Shown here piece by piece: positions 43,001 to 51,128 of a stretch of 51,675 nucleotides of DNA (the first letter of the stretch is position 1; each line of letters starts with the position of its first letter). The notes under the pieces were generated by a model, which saw only the letters and a program-made list of their open reading frames with translations, was not told the origin of the DNA and searched no databases. Source of the DNA: an uncultured Bacteroidales bacterium (lineage in GTDB: Bacteria > Bacteroidota > Bacteroidia > Bacteroidales > F082); assembly GCA_905233685.1 (NCBI GenBank), contig CAJOEZ010000012.1:1-51675 (forward strand), read 5' to 3'. Made by a program: the position numbers and the translations under genes.

Positions 43001-43331
43001 GATTATCGGCGAGGCCAATTACAGCAACGCGCACGGCACGCCGTGGGTTTATAAGTACAAGAAGATGGGCACCCTTGTCGGAATGCCTGTGCCCGGCACC
43101 ATGTCGAGCGTGACGTGGGAAACGCTGCAAGACCCGTCGCTGTATTTCGGTCTGCCTGTCATCGGCTACCGCACCGAGCAAGGCAACTGGCTGGAAAACA
43201 CGCAATTGGAGCCTGATGTAAAGGTGCGCAACACTCCTGAAAAGATGGCTGCCGGCGTGGACGAGCAGTTGGAAGCCGCCGTCAAAGCCTTGCAAAGCGA
43301 ATTGAAGAAGTTCCATTATTGGGGGAAATAA
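40032..43331 (+). CDS. Tricorn-like protease (S41 family) with beta-propellers and PDZ domain
   Basis: 1099 residues with signal peptide (LLTLVLAASLSLSAQ). Two PD40/WD40-like propellers follow (NASGGKALQITTNAAYDSEPVWSPDGKQIAF and similar repeats, about 25-540 and 610-730). Between them lies a lysine-rich linker (about 565-615) containing a copy of the dispersed CTTCGACAAGCTCAG repeat. The core shows NVSHTG (Ser-His), a PDZ domain (about 800-890), the candidate nucleophile in NYSNAHG and the Glu in LENTQLEPD, matching the tricorn catalytic tetrad, although Asn follows the serine where tricorn has Asp. It should degrade peptides in the periplasm. Confidence 0.92.
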   Translation: MKKILLTLVLAASLSLSAQPLWLRHNVISPKGDKIAFTYKGDVYVVNASGGKALQITTNAAYDSEPVWSPDGKQIAFASDRNGNFDVYLVSAEGGVPQRITTNSVTEMPLAFSPDGKEIYFSAQVMKGAENVQFASGWITELYKVSTEGGRPEQVVAVPVCSMSFDKDGKSFLYYDRKGSENVWRKHHVSSVARDVVYYNAKKKTHTILTTNVGEDRDPRYLPGYQEVVFLSERNKGNFNVYKAPANDLEKAEKVTDFKTHPVRFLSVSNNGLLCYGYMGEIYTQRIGSEPQKVHIEIVNDQEPEQLVKQDFKGIGDFDLSDDGKLIAFISRGEVFVTGVDEYATTKQITHTPQAERNPLFAKDGRTIVYASERDGYWNLYQATIERKDDYNFAYATLINEEPLFGNDGIERIAPTYSPDGKEIAFIENRNILKVYNIASKEVRQITDGSQHYDTDDYGFSYQWSPDGQWFALTLISHMRDPYSDIGIVKADGSKTIYNITESAYIDGSPQWAMDGNAIIYRSNRYGMRSHASWGSQNDAFIAFLNQDAYDKFRLSKEEYALLKETEKGKKDDKKDEAKEEKKNDKKGKKDDKKNGSSTSSETSKDDKTKETKKIEVDLEHLQDRIIRLTPMSSGLSGMALSADGEKFYFMASFEKGYDLWELDVREKSMKILKKMGQGGAQLRMKGDNIFVLSGGNLQKVDKGGKSTSIKYDATMQLDLAEEREYMFNHVFLQTEKRFFMKDKNGVDLPMMKKAYQPFLQHINNNYDFSEMLSEILGELNVSHTGSGYRPSSKGDATAEFGVILDLDYKGDGLKIAEVVEGSPFDKKNSKVKAGSIIKKIDGVEVTKGMDYYPLLNNKAGKTVLVTVSDGGKTWDETVKPISHGAMNELLYNRWVKRNEETVKKLSNGRLGYVHIRSMGDASYRDVYSQILGKYNLCDGIVIDTRFNGGGRLHEDIEILFSGEKYLEQVINDSVACVMPSRRYNKPSVMIIGEANYSNAHGTPWVYKYKKMGTLVGMPVPGTMSSVTWETLQDPSLYFGLPVIGYRTEQGNWLENTQLEPDVKVRNTPEKMAAGVDEQLEAAVKALQSELKKFHYWGK
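41821..41835. repeat. Dispersed repeat CTTCGACAAGCTCAG inside the protease linker
   Basis: This is the exact reverse complement of 9194-9208. It is read in frame as part of GSSTSSETS within a low-complexity Lys/Asp linker, so the insertion is tolerated. Confidence 0.85.
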
Positions 43332-43342
43332 TATTTTTCCCC
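43322..43342 (+). terminator. Hairpin over the tricorn-like protease stop codon
   Basis: GGGGAAA and TTTCCCC pair around an A/T loop that contains the TAA stop region. There is no downstream T-run, so it may be an mRNA-protecting hairpin or weak terminator. Confidence 0.4.
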
Positions 43343-43371
43343 ATTCCCGCGTTTGGTGAAAAAAACACCTC

Positions 43372-44394
43372 ATGCGCAAATTCCTGCACCTATTAATATT
43401 AATGCTGTTCACGGTGACCGCCTCGGCACAAACCGATGGCTGGTTCTCCGTGAATCATTCTTGGGATTGCAATGGAAAAAACTATTCCATCGAGTTGGAA
43501 ATCAGCGAGGAACTTTACTATTATTACCAAAACGAGCGCGAACATGTGGCCTATCAATACCGTATGGAGGACACTGAAACGCCTATCAATTTCTATAGTT
43601 TCATCCTTTCCGACTTTGACCGTCCCTTCATCCGCGAGCTGGCCGAACGCTTTTCCGAGCGCGCTTTTACCGATTACGACAAGGTGGACCTCGCCATGAC
43701 CTTCGTTCAGTCGTTCCCTTACGCTTATGATGACGACTCGAAAGGGGAGGAGGAGTATGTGCGCTATCCTATTGAAACCCTTGTGGACGGCAGCGGCGAC
43801 TGCGAGGACAAGGTCGCCCTGCTGGGGGCCATTCTTTACGAGATGGACATCGACTTCGTGTTGCTCTCTCTGCCCGAGCATTTGGCCTTGGCGGTGCGTT
43901 GCGAAGGTGTGGTGGCCGACCGTTACGTCTCCTACCGTAACAAGAAATACTACTATGTGGAAACCACGATGGAAGGCTGGGAGATAGGGCAGGTGCCGCC
44001 AGATTACGCCCATTCGGAGGTGGAGGTTTATCCTTGCGAGGCGTTGCCAACGTTATTGGTTAGGGGAATGCGGTTCGAGTCGCAGCCGACAAAGGTTTAT
44101 GAGAAAGCGGATTGTGAGTTGAAGGTCGAGCTTCACAATCTCGGTCCGGGTCGGGCGACGGGCTTGCAGCTTCAGGTCTGGATTCTCGAAAACGGGCGTC
44201 GAAATGCCCGTGTTTTGGTCGAGGAAGCCTTCGCACTCGACGACTTGACCGAAGGCATGAAGCGGACGGAGACACTTCAGCTGAAGAGCCTAATCAAGGA
44301 AGACGCGGTCTTGGAACTGGAGCTTTCTGGCGACAACATTCCTTCGCAGACCTTTGAGTTGAGGCTGAATTACAGTAAGGTTCGCGGACTTTGA
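43372..44394 (+). CDS. Secreted transglutaminase-like protein
   Basis: 340 residues with signal peptide (LHLLILMLFTVTASAQ). The central transglutaminase-like fold has DGSGDCEDKVALLGAILYEM (candidate catalytic Cys near residue 143), PEHLALAV (His) and YYVETTMEGWEIG (acid). A C-terminal beta domain (about 235-340; VELHNLGPGRATGLQLQVWI) resembles CARDB-type domains. Such proteins are usually proteases or peptide hydrolases rather than cross-linkers. It lies 40 bp after the tricorn-like gene and may share its transcript; both act outside the cytoplasm. Confidence 0.82.
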   Translation: MRKFLHLLILMLFTVTASAQTDGWFSVNHSWDCNGKNYSIELEISEELYYYYQNEREHVAYQYRMEDTETPINFYSFILSDFDRPFIRELAERFSERAFTDYDKVDLAMTFVQSFPYAYDDDSKGEEEYVRYPIETLVDGSGDCEDKVALLGAILYEMDIDFVLLSLPEHLALAVRCEGVVADRYVSYRNKKYYYVETTMEGWEIGQVPPDYAHSEVEVYPCEALPTLLVRGMRFESQPTKVYEKADCELKVELHNLGPGRATGLQLQVWILENGRRNARVLVEEAFALDDLTEGMKRTETLQLKSLIKEDAVLELELSGDNIPSQTFELRLNYSKVRGL

Positions 44395-44407
44395 GGGATT
44401 GGAGCGC

Positions 44408-46132
44408 TTACTCAGGCCTCCTGAACCGTTCTCCCGTCTGCTCAATCACAGCCTTCTTCCACGAATCAGGATAGCCGGGCTGTTTCGGTCGGGCGGGATA
44501 GCCGTAGCCGTTGCGCTTGAACTCGCCGTTTTCCTCTTGCTTTACGTTGCTGTCCAAGTATTTCACTAACAGATAGTTGTCCAATTCCTTCCAGCGGGAC
44601 ACGGTTTGGTGTCCGGCTTGGTTAGAGAAATAGGTGAGCAGGCTGATGGCTTGTTGAGGGTCTTGTTCGTATAGGTTCAGCGCCAGTTTATCGTTGGCTT
44701 TCACCTGTTCTTGATAACCGTTCTCTAATTCCTTCTGCACTTTTTGGATGTCGCCGATGACCCTATTATAAAATAGGTATTTGAAGTGCGCCAAACGATT
44801 GAAGACCCAGAAGGCAGCATTGTCGCTGTAAGTCAACATGTCACCATTGCCCGAGCGATACTCGATCGGCACCTCGGTGATGGAACAATAGAAGGGTGTG
44901 TAAACCGTTGAGTTGGTGTCGTCCACGCCGAACCAAATGATGCCGCCGATGGGATTGGGCAGCCAACTGCGGCTCTGCGCGATGAAGGAGAAACCCGTCT
45001 GTACCACCTCAATGCTTCTTTCATTGAGGTAAGGCTTGCCTTCGTATTCCCAATAAAGCGGGTTGAAGCGGAAGGGCGAACCGAAGGGACCGCCGCCCAC
45101 GTCAAGGGTCTTGTCCAATTCGGTGCCTTGGAAATGGTCGCGCTGGAATGCCATCATATCACTGAGGCTGACTTTCTGCTTCGGCTTGACATACAGCGGC
45201 ATACGGTGCGTCAAATCCTTGCCAGTGACATAATCCCAATACTCGTCCATGCCGTCGCAAACCTTGTTGAACATCGTCCAAACGCGGAGGTCGCACACAC
45301 GCGCTGCGCTGAAATCGACGGGGGCGTAGGCCGCCGAAAAATCGAAGTCCTTGTCCTTGCCGCTGAAATATCCCTTGCGACGGGCGAAGTCGATGATGTC
45401 GTGCTTGTAAATCACCTCAACTTGCTCATTATAAAGCTTTTTCCAGTCCTTGTCGGTGATGGAGGTCTTGCCGTCGCGCAAGGGGAAAGTGGTGATTCTC
45501 GCTGCGTTGGCGTGACCGCTCACATAGCCGTCGGGGATGCGGATGGCCACCCACACCGCGCCACGGTCGGCATTGATGGTGTCGCCGGTCTTGTTCACTT
45601 GCGGCGTGTAGCCTTTGGGCATGATTTCCATGTACCACACCTCGTTGGCATCGCTGATGCTAAACGACTCGCCGTCGGAGCCGTAGCCGTATTCCTCCAT
45701 CAAGTCCGCCATCACTTTGATGGCTTCTCGGGCTGACTTGCTGCGCTCCAAAGCAATGAACATAAGGCTGCCGTAATCCACGATGCCCGTCGGGTCCATC
45801 AGTTCCTCGCGACCGCCGAAAGTGGTCTCTCCGAGAGCCACTTGAAACTCGTTGATGTAGCCCACAACTTGGTAAGTGTGAGGCGGTTGCGGCACACTGC
45901 CACGCGGTGCGTTGGTGCCACGGTCGTAGCACACGCGCATACTGCCCGCTGGCCAGTCGGCGGCAGGGGTGAAGTATAGCTCGCCATAGCGGATGTGCGA
46001 GTCGGCGCAGTAGCTGATGAAGTTGGAACCATCCACGCTGGCACCTTTGGTAATCAAGAAGTTGGTACAGGCCTGCGCCGCATTGAAGGCGGCGAGCAGG
46101 GCGAGAAGGAGTAAAGTTTTGATGTTGTTCAT
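44408..46132 (-). CDS. C69-family dipeptidase (peptidase U34)
   Basis: 574 residues from ATG 46132 (MNNIKTLLLLALLAAFNAAQACTNF). A promoter TATTTTTGC (minus, 46150-46158) lies just upstream, excluding the longer frame. The signal peptide runs to about residue 20; Cys in QACTNFLITKGASVDGS is the expected N-terminal nucleophile exposed by processing. The remainder shows the Ntn-hydrolase C69 pattern (MPKGYTPQVNKTGDTINADRGAVWVAIRIPDG, NPIGGIIWFGVDD). It should cleave dipeptides in the periplasm. It converges with the transglutaminase-like gene after 13 bp. Confidence 0.92.
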   Translation of the reverse strand: MNNIKTLLLLALLAAFNAAQACTNFLITKGASVDGSNFISYCADSHIRYGELYFTPAADWPAGSMRVCYDRGTNAPRGSVPQPPHTYQVVGYINEFQVALGETTFGGREELMDPTGIVDYGSLMFIALERSKSAREAIKVMADLMEEYGYGSDGESFSISDANEVWYMEIMPKGYTPQVNKTGDTINADRGAVWVAIRIPDGYVSGHANAARITTFPLRDGKTSITDKDWKKLYNEQVEVIYKHDIIDFARRKGYFSGKDKDFDFSAAYAPVDFSAARVCDLRVWTMFNKVCDGMDEYWDYVTGKDLTHRMPLYVKPKQKVSLSDMMAFQRDHFQGTELDKTLDVGGGPFGSPFRFNPLYWEYEGKPYLNERSIEVVQTGFSFIAQSRSWLPNPIGGIIWFGVDDTNSTVYTPFYCSITEVPIEYRSGNGDMLTYSDNAAFWVFNRLAHFKYLFYNRVIGDIQKVQKELENGYQEQVKANDKLALNLYEQDPQQAISLLTYFSNQAGHQTVSRWKELDNYLLVKYLDSNVKQEENGEFKRNGYGYPARPKQPGYPDSWKKAVIEQTGERFRRPE

Positions 46133-46149
46133 AATAAATCGGATTTGGG

Positions 46150-46179
46150 GCAAAAATATGGATTTTTTGCCTACCTTTG
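46150..46179. promoter_or_regulatory. Closely packed divergent promoters for the C69 dipeptidase and rarA
   Basis: TATTTTTGC on the minus strand (46150-46158) and TACCTTTG on the plus strand (46172-46179) are 13 bp apart. Polymerase binding at one would cover the upstream element of the other. Confidence 0.6.
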
Positions 46180-46193
46180 CACAAAATTCTGAA

Positions 46194-47469
<1,276 letters not shown>

Positions 47470-47480
<11 letters not shown>

Positions 47481-48216
47481 AAACAAAACCGAGAAAGGCT
47501 TGACACTCTGGAACAGAGTATTGTCAGCCAGCCTTAACCTGCCTTTTGTGAGGGTCGACCGCGACGAGTTCCTGACCAAGGAACTGTCGAAGTTCTGCAC
47601 CCCGATGGAGATGATGGTTGCCTTGGACGATACACCGCTCAAAGTGCTGACCAAAAAGGAGATAGACAAACTCGCCAACGAATGTATAAAGTATCACTTG
47701 ACTATGGTGTGCGGCACTTCCGCGCTGATGGGTTTGCCTGGCGGTTGGTGGATGGCGGGTACCATCCCCACCGACCTCACCCAGTTCTATGGTCACATCC
47801 TCGCGCTCATGCAAAAACTGATTTACCTCTACGGATGGCCCGCCTTGACCAATGTCAACAAGCAGTTGGACGACGGCTCGCTGCAAATCATGACGCTCTT
47901 CGTCGGCGCGATGATGGGCAACAAAATGGCTGTCGAAGCCTTGACGAAAGTGGTCGGGATGGCATCTGAAAAAGCAGGATTGAGGATTTCGGAAGGCATT
48001 TTGGCGCAATATGCCATCAAAATTGCGCAGTGGATAGGCTTCAACATGACAAAAGAAGGTTTCGCCAAGGGCGTGGGCAAAGTGTTGCCTTTAGTGGGCG
48101 CGCCTATTTCGGCCACCATCACTTATTACACTTTTCGCCCCATGGCAAAACGACTAAAGGCGCATCTCGATGACTTGTACGAAATGCGCCAGCTGCGGGA
48201 AAGTGCCAAAGATTAA
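47470..48216 (+). CDS. EcsC-family protein
   Basis: 248 residues from ATG 47470, overlapping rarA by 11 nt in another frame. The EcsC-like core shows LTKKEIDKLANECIKYHLTMVCGTSALMGLPGGWWMAGTIPTDLTQFYGHIL and, near the end, GVGKVLPLVGAPISATITYYTFRPMA. Hydrophobic Gly-rich segments suggest membrane association. EcsC-like proteins are poorly understood. Overlap suggests translational coupling with rarA, though a functional link is not established. Its stop overlaps the stop of the convergent small gene by a few bases. Confidence 0.8.
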
Positions 48217-48440
48217 TGCTTGAATTCTTTCAGGAAGATGTCGTGTAATTCAACGTCCGGGGTCTGAAGGATGGCCTTGTAGTTGAGTTTCTTTTCAGTC
48301 ATCAGCCATTCAGTGAACTCATCCGTAAACTGTTTGATGTCAGATTGTTGCATCTTGATATAAATGAGGTTGAGTTTGGCTTTGGCTTCGGTTTCGTTGA
48401 GGCCGTCGTTGGAGATGATTTTTTCGATGAGGTTATCCAT
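48213..48440 (-). CDS. Small helical hypothetical protein, 75 residues
   Basis: 75 residues from ATG 48440 (MDNLIEKIISNDGLNETEAKAKLNLIYIKMQQ). It is probably all-helical and amphipathic, with no membrane segment or recognisable motif. A good -7 box TATATTTGC lies at 48468-48476 on the minus strand and supports this start over the longer frame. Its 3' end overlaps the EcsC-family gene stop. I do not recognise the family. Confidence 0.65.
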   Translation of the reverse strand: MDNLIEKIISNDGLNETEAKAKLNLIYIKMQQSDIKQFTDEFTEWLMTEKKLNYKAILQTPDVELHDIFLKEFKH

Positions 48441-48467
48441 GAGTGTATTTTTTTGTTGTTTTGGACT

Positions 48468-48476
48468 GCAAATATA
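48468..48476 (-). promoter_or_regulatory. -7 box TATATTTGC for the 75-residue gene
   Basis: Minus-strand TATATTTGC, 28 nt before the ATG at 48440; fits TAnnTTTG. Confidence 0.5.
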
Positions 48477-48551
48477 AGGCAAGATTCTGTTTTTGTCAAG
48501 TGTTGGAGAGGAAAAAACCGAAAAAATTGTAACAATTTTTTAAAAAGTTGC

Positions 48552-48580
48552 TTGCATAATCGAAAAATAATGTATTTTTG
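48552..48580 (+). promoter_or_regulatory. Promoter of the structured small RNA
   Basis: TTG at 48552-48554 and TATTTTTG at 48573-48580 (18-nt spacer) match the phylum promoter. The expected start point falls at about 48584, exactly where the RNA's closing stem begins. Confidence 0.65.
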
Positions 48581-48583
48581 CAG

Positions 48584-48797
48584 CGGTTCTTAACAAGAAA
48601 ACTCTCTATTTGTTGAAGAGATTGTAGGGAGTAAATGGTTTCATAAATTTTGGTTTTTGGTTCTTGAAAATCCTGGCTTCGGTCGGGATTTTCTTGTTGT
48701 AGGGTCGTGAAATTGGATGCCAGATAGGGCGAACCGTTCCCCTTCAAAGGAAAAAAAAGAAATCCCTAACTGACTGATTATCAATTAGGGATATTTT
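48584..48797 (+). ncRNA. Structured small RNA, possibly 6S-like
   Basis: There is no ORF here. CGGTTC at the predicted start (48584-48589) pairs with GAACCG at 48731-48736, closing a long fold. At its centre GAAAATCCTGGC and GTCGGGATTTTC form a 12-bp stem with a TTCG loop (48666-48693), and GGTTTCAT can pair with GTGAAATT below it. A second hairpin, ATCCCTAA/TTAGGGAT (48762-48792), followed by ATATTTTG, may end the transcript. A single long irregular hairpin closed at its ends resembles 6S RNA, and a Bacteroidota 6S class exists, but I cannot confirm membership. Confidence 0.55.
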
Positions 48798-49071
48798 GTG
48801 ACCCGGCTGGGGTCACTACATTTAGTAAATGGTGATTTTGGTTTTCTATTGGTGCTTATGTCTATTTATTGAAAATCAATTATTTAGTTGTTTTTGTTGT
48901 TATTTAGACCGATAATAAATTTCAATGAATATCCACTTTTTTTCAAATCCGTTGACACGGCGTTGACACGGATAAAAATTTTTTCTTATCTTTGCAAAGT
49001 GAACAAAATCAGGGGTGGGGGACACTCCTGTCTGGGTCACTCAACAAGGTTTTAACTAAAAATTTTACATT
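48798..49071 (+). other. Integrase leader with candidate attachment and operator sites
   Basis: This 274-bp gap holds GTGACCC...GGGTCAC (48798-48816), an AT-rich stretch, two tandem copies of CGTTGACACGG (48950-48960 and 48961-48971), a promoter (TTG 48963-48965; TATCTTTG 48987-48994; 21-nt spacer) and a GC-rich leader with GGGTCACT at 49035-49042. No ORF is seen. The left attachment site of the element should be here, but I cannot fix it without the other end. Confidence 0.55.
48950..48994 (+). promoter_or_regulatory. Integrase promoter overlaid by tandem CGTTGACACGG repeats
   Basis: The second 11-bp repeat contains the TTG upstream element; TATCTTTG follows after 21 nt. A protein binding the repeats would block or recruit polymerase, so this is a likely regulatory switch for integrase. 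Confidence 0.65.
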
Positions 49072-50565
49072 ATGGCAACAGTAAATTACTACCTTTCGAG
49101 GTATGTGAAAAAGGACGATCAAAGGGGCGAAATTCAGCTCCGATTCAGCGGAAATCGCAATTTCGTAAAGAGAGCCGGCACGGGAATCCACATCACCGCA
49201 GGCAATTGGGATGCGGAACGCGGGATGCCCAAGGCTCGAAAATCTACCAAGTTCGGCACCGACAACGACGAAATCCGTGACAGGCTCCTCCTGCTCACCA
49301 GCTATCTGATTCGATGCTGGGAAGAGACATCCGAAGGAGATCTGAAGGATAATTCGTTGACGATTTGGCTGAATGACATTGAGTGGCAGACCGAAAAGGA
49401 AGACTCAATTCTTGGAGGCAAACGGGTCGTCGTGAATCGTTGGTCGCTGACCACCAAGACCCAAAAGGCTCAGGAAGATGCGGCCAAGAAACGCGAGATG
49501 GCCAAGTTGGAAAACCACTATTTCGTGGATGCTTTCGGCTTCTTCATGGATGAGCAGTATAATAATGGTGTCATCGTGGCCGAGCGCAAGAAGTCCTATA
49601 ACACTTGCATGGGCCTCTGGGACCGGATGGAGAAGTACCACGACAAGCGCTACAAGATTAAGACGGTCACCACGGATGCCCTTTACGACTTCAAGAACTA
49701 CATCCTCAATGAGTGCGACCTGTGGGAGTTCCGCAAGGAGAAGAACGAGAAGACAGAAGTGATGGAGGAGAAGTGGCTGCCGAAGAGGCGCTTTGAGGAA
49801 ATCTATAACGGCTACGATTATGTCAAGGACCGCGGCGTCCACAGAAGGAGCCTGAACTATGTGGCCAACGAGTTCAAGTATATCCGTGCTTTCTGGAATT
49901 GGATCATGAAGGTGCAGAAATGCAGGGTTGAAGATATCTTCGAGAACTTCAACAGAGACCAATCCGTTTATGGCACTCCTTACTTCTTCAGCAGGGAAGA
50001 CACACACAAGCTGTTTAAGGCGGATTTCAGTTCGCGTCCCGCGCTTGGCGTGCAGAGGGACATCTTCGTATTCCAGTCGCTTGTTGGATGCCGTATCGGC
50101 GACCTCACAAGGCTGAAGAAGTCGAACGTCATCAATGGAGAATATCTCCAGTATATCGCAGGGAAGACGAGGAATAGGAGCGGAAGACTCGTGACGGTGC
50201 CGCTGCACCCCATTGCCAAGACGATCCTGGACAGGTATAAGGACATGGATGATGACAGGCTTTTGCCTTTCATTTCAGACAAGAACTATAATGAGGCCAT
50301 CAAGGATTTCTTCAAGATTGTTCCCTCGCTTGACCGCATCGTGACCATCCTGGACCCGGTGACGCGGTTGGAAAAGCAGGTGAAGCTTTCGGAGGTGGCC
50401 AGCAGCCACATGGGACGCCGGAACTTCTGCGGCAATCTGTATGAGGCAGGCTTCAGGGATGCAGACATCGTTTCGATGAGTGGCCACTCCGAAGGAAGCC
50501 GGGCAATAGCGCGATACCGAAAGGTGAGCGACCAACAGAAGCAGCGCATGATTAAGAAGTTGTGA
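49072..50565 (+). CDS. Tyrosine recombinase / site-specific integrase
   Basis: 497 residues. An N-terminal arm-binding-like domain (ATVNYYLSRYVKKDDQRGEIQLRF) and a SAM-like core-binding domain (about 145-300) precede the catalytic domain. The catalytic residues are visible as R in GCRIGDLTRL, K in AGKTRNRSG, H and R in SSHMGRRNF, H in SGHSEGSRA and the nucleophile Y in ARYRKV. This is the Bacteroidota mobile-element type of integrase. It is intact, starts at ATG 49072 and ends before a strong terminator. The genes to its right run toward it on the other strand. Confidence 0.93.
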   Translation: MATVNYYLSRYVKKDDQRGEIQLRFSGNRNFVKRAGTGIHITAGNWDAERGMPKARKSTKFGTDNDEIRDRLLLLTSYLIRCWEETSEGDLKDNSLTIWLNDIEWQTEKEDSILGGKRVVVNRWSLTTKTQKAQEDAAKKREMAKLENHYFVDAFGFFMDEQYNNGVIVAERKKSYNTCMGLWDRMEKYHDKRYKIKTVTTDALYDFKNYILNECDLWEFRKEKNEKTEVMEEKWLPKRRFEEIYNGYDYVKDRGVHRRSLNYVANEFKYIRAFWNWIMKVQKCRVEDIFENFNRDQSVYGTPYFFSREDTHKLFKADFSSRPALGVQRDIFVFQSLVGCRIGDLTRLKKSNVINGEYLQYIAGKTRNRSGRLVTVPLHPIAKTILDRYKDMDDDRLLPFISDKNYNEAIKDFFKIVPSLDRIVTILDPVTRLEKQVKLSEVASSHMGRRNFCGNLYEAGFRDADIVSMSGHSEGSRAIARYRKVSDQQKQRMIKKL

Positions 50566-50573
50566 GAATAGGG

Positions 50574-50608
50574 CAGGGCAGTTGCAGAGCAGCTGCCCTG
50601 TCTTATTA
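50574..50608 (+). terminator. Rho-independent terminator of the integrase gene
   Basis: A 12-bp stem (50574-50585 with 50589-50600) around AGA, containing GGGCAGTTGC/GCAGCTGCCC, is followed by TCTTATTAT. Confidence 0.8.
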
Positions 50609-50698
50609 TAAAAAAGGAAGCCACCAAAATTGGGGACTGGCGGCTTCACAAGGTGATAACTTTTACTCCATTATGGCAACGGAGCGACTGCAAAGATA
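50605..50698 (-). ncRNA. Possible short minus-strand transcript antisense to the integrase 3' side
   Basis: On the minus strand a TATCTTTGC box (50698-50690) is followed about 45 nt later by GAAGCC...GGCTTC (50647-50617) and CTTTTTTATAAT, a terminator. The product would be about 75 nt with no ORF. No good upstream TTG element is visible, which lowers confidence. Confidence 0.35.
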
Positions 50699-50817
50699 GA
50701 TATTTTCCTGAATACACAGGCGCGTTGTATTGATTTTTTAGGGTTGAGGCGGGATGACGACAGGCCTGATGCCGAAAATCGCGCCACAAGCCCTAAAAAC
50801 GTGTTCCCCGCTGGAGC

Positions 50818-50898
50818 CTGCCTGGCTGGCAAAGGCTGCGGCCAATAAGCTACCCCACAGGGGATGAGCTGCCTCCGCAGCCTTTGCCAGCCAGGCAG
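50818..50898. repeat. 24-bp perfect inverted repeat with nested inner hairpin
   Basis: Bases 50818-50841 and 50875-50898 are perfectly complementary over 24 bp, with a 33-nt spacer. The spacer itself can fold: AGCT...AGCT and CCCC/GGGG around ACA. No ORF runs convincingly through it. It could be a cruciform, an attachment or origin structure, or a very strong terminator. Confidence 0.9.
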
Positions 50899-51106
50899 CA
50901 CACCGAATCGATTAAATTGCTGGAGTGGATTTGCGGATGACCGACCGAGGAAGAGAAACGAGAGCGGGAAAACGCAAACCCACTATTAACCGAAGGCGGA
51001 CAAAGGATGCGGCTATTGAGCTTCCTAAAAGATGTGAAATCTTCCTCCGCATCGTTTGGCCGACTGAGGTAAAACTAAAACCACCTACCAAGCCGGACGA
51101 GGTGAC
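50899..51106. other. Gap without recognisable gene
   Basis: The plus frame through here (ATG near 50938) encodes only an Arg/Lys-rich stretch that then runs antisense to the lipoprotein gene, so I do not call it. Nothing else is seen. Confidence 0.5.
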
Positions 51107-51128
51107 AAAAAAAAGGAGAAGGTCTCCA
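51107..51128 (-). terminator. Rho-independent terminator of the minus-strand lipoprotein gene
   Basis: On the minus strand GGAGA-CCT-TCTCC is followed by eight T, directly after the stop codon of the gene at 51129-51602. Confidence 0.8.

Noticed and set aside
40047..43412. Long minus-strand ORFs opposite the tricorn-like protease
   Set aside because: Codon-bias shadows of a well-supported gene; no motifs or ribosome-binding context.
48573..48797. tmRNA, RNase P RNA or tRNA at the integrase boundary
   Set aside because: There is no CCA-ended acceptor stem, no T-loop GTTCGAATC-type sequence and no tmRNA tag frame; the fold looks like one long irregular hairpin.
50671..50901. 76-codon minus-strand ORF across the inverted repeat
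   Set aside because: It exists only because the palindrome is GC-rich; the translation is low complexity and the start sits in the repeat.
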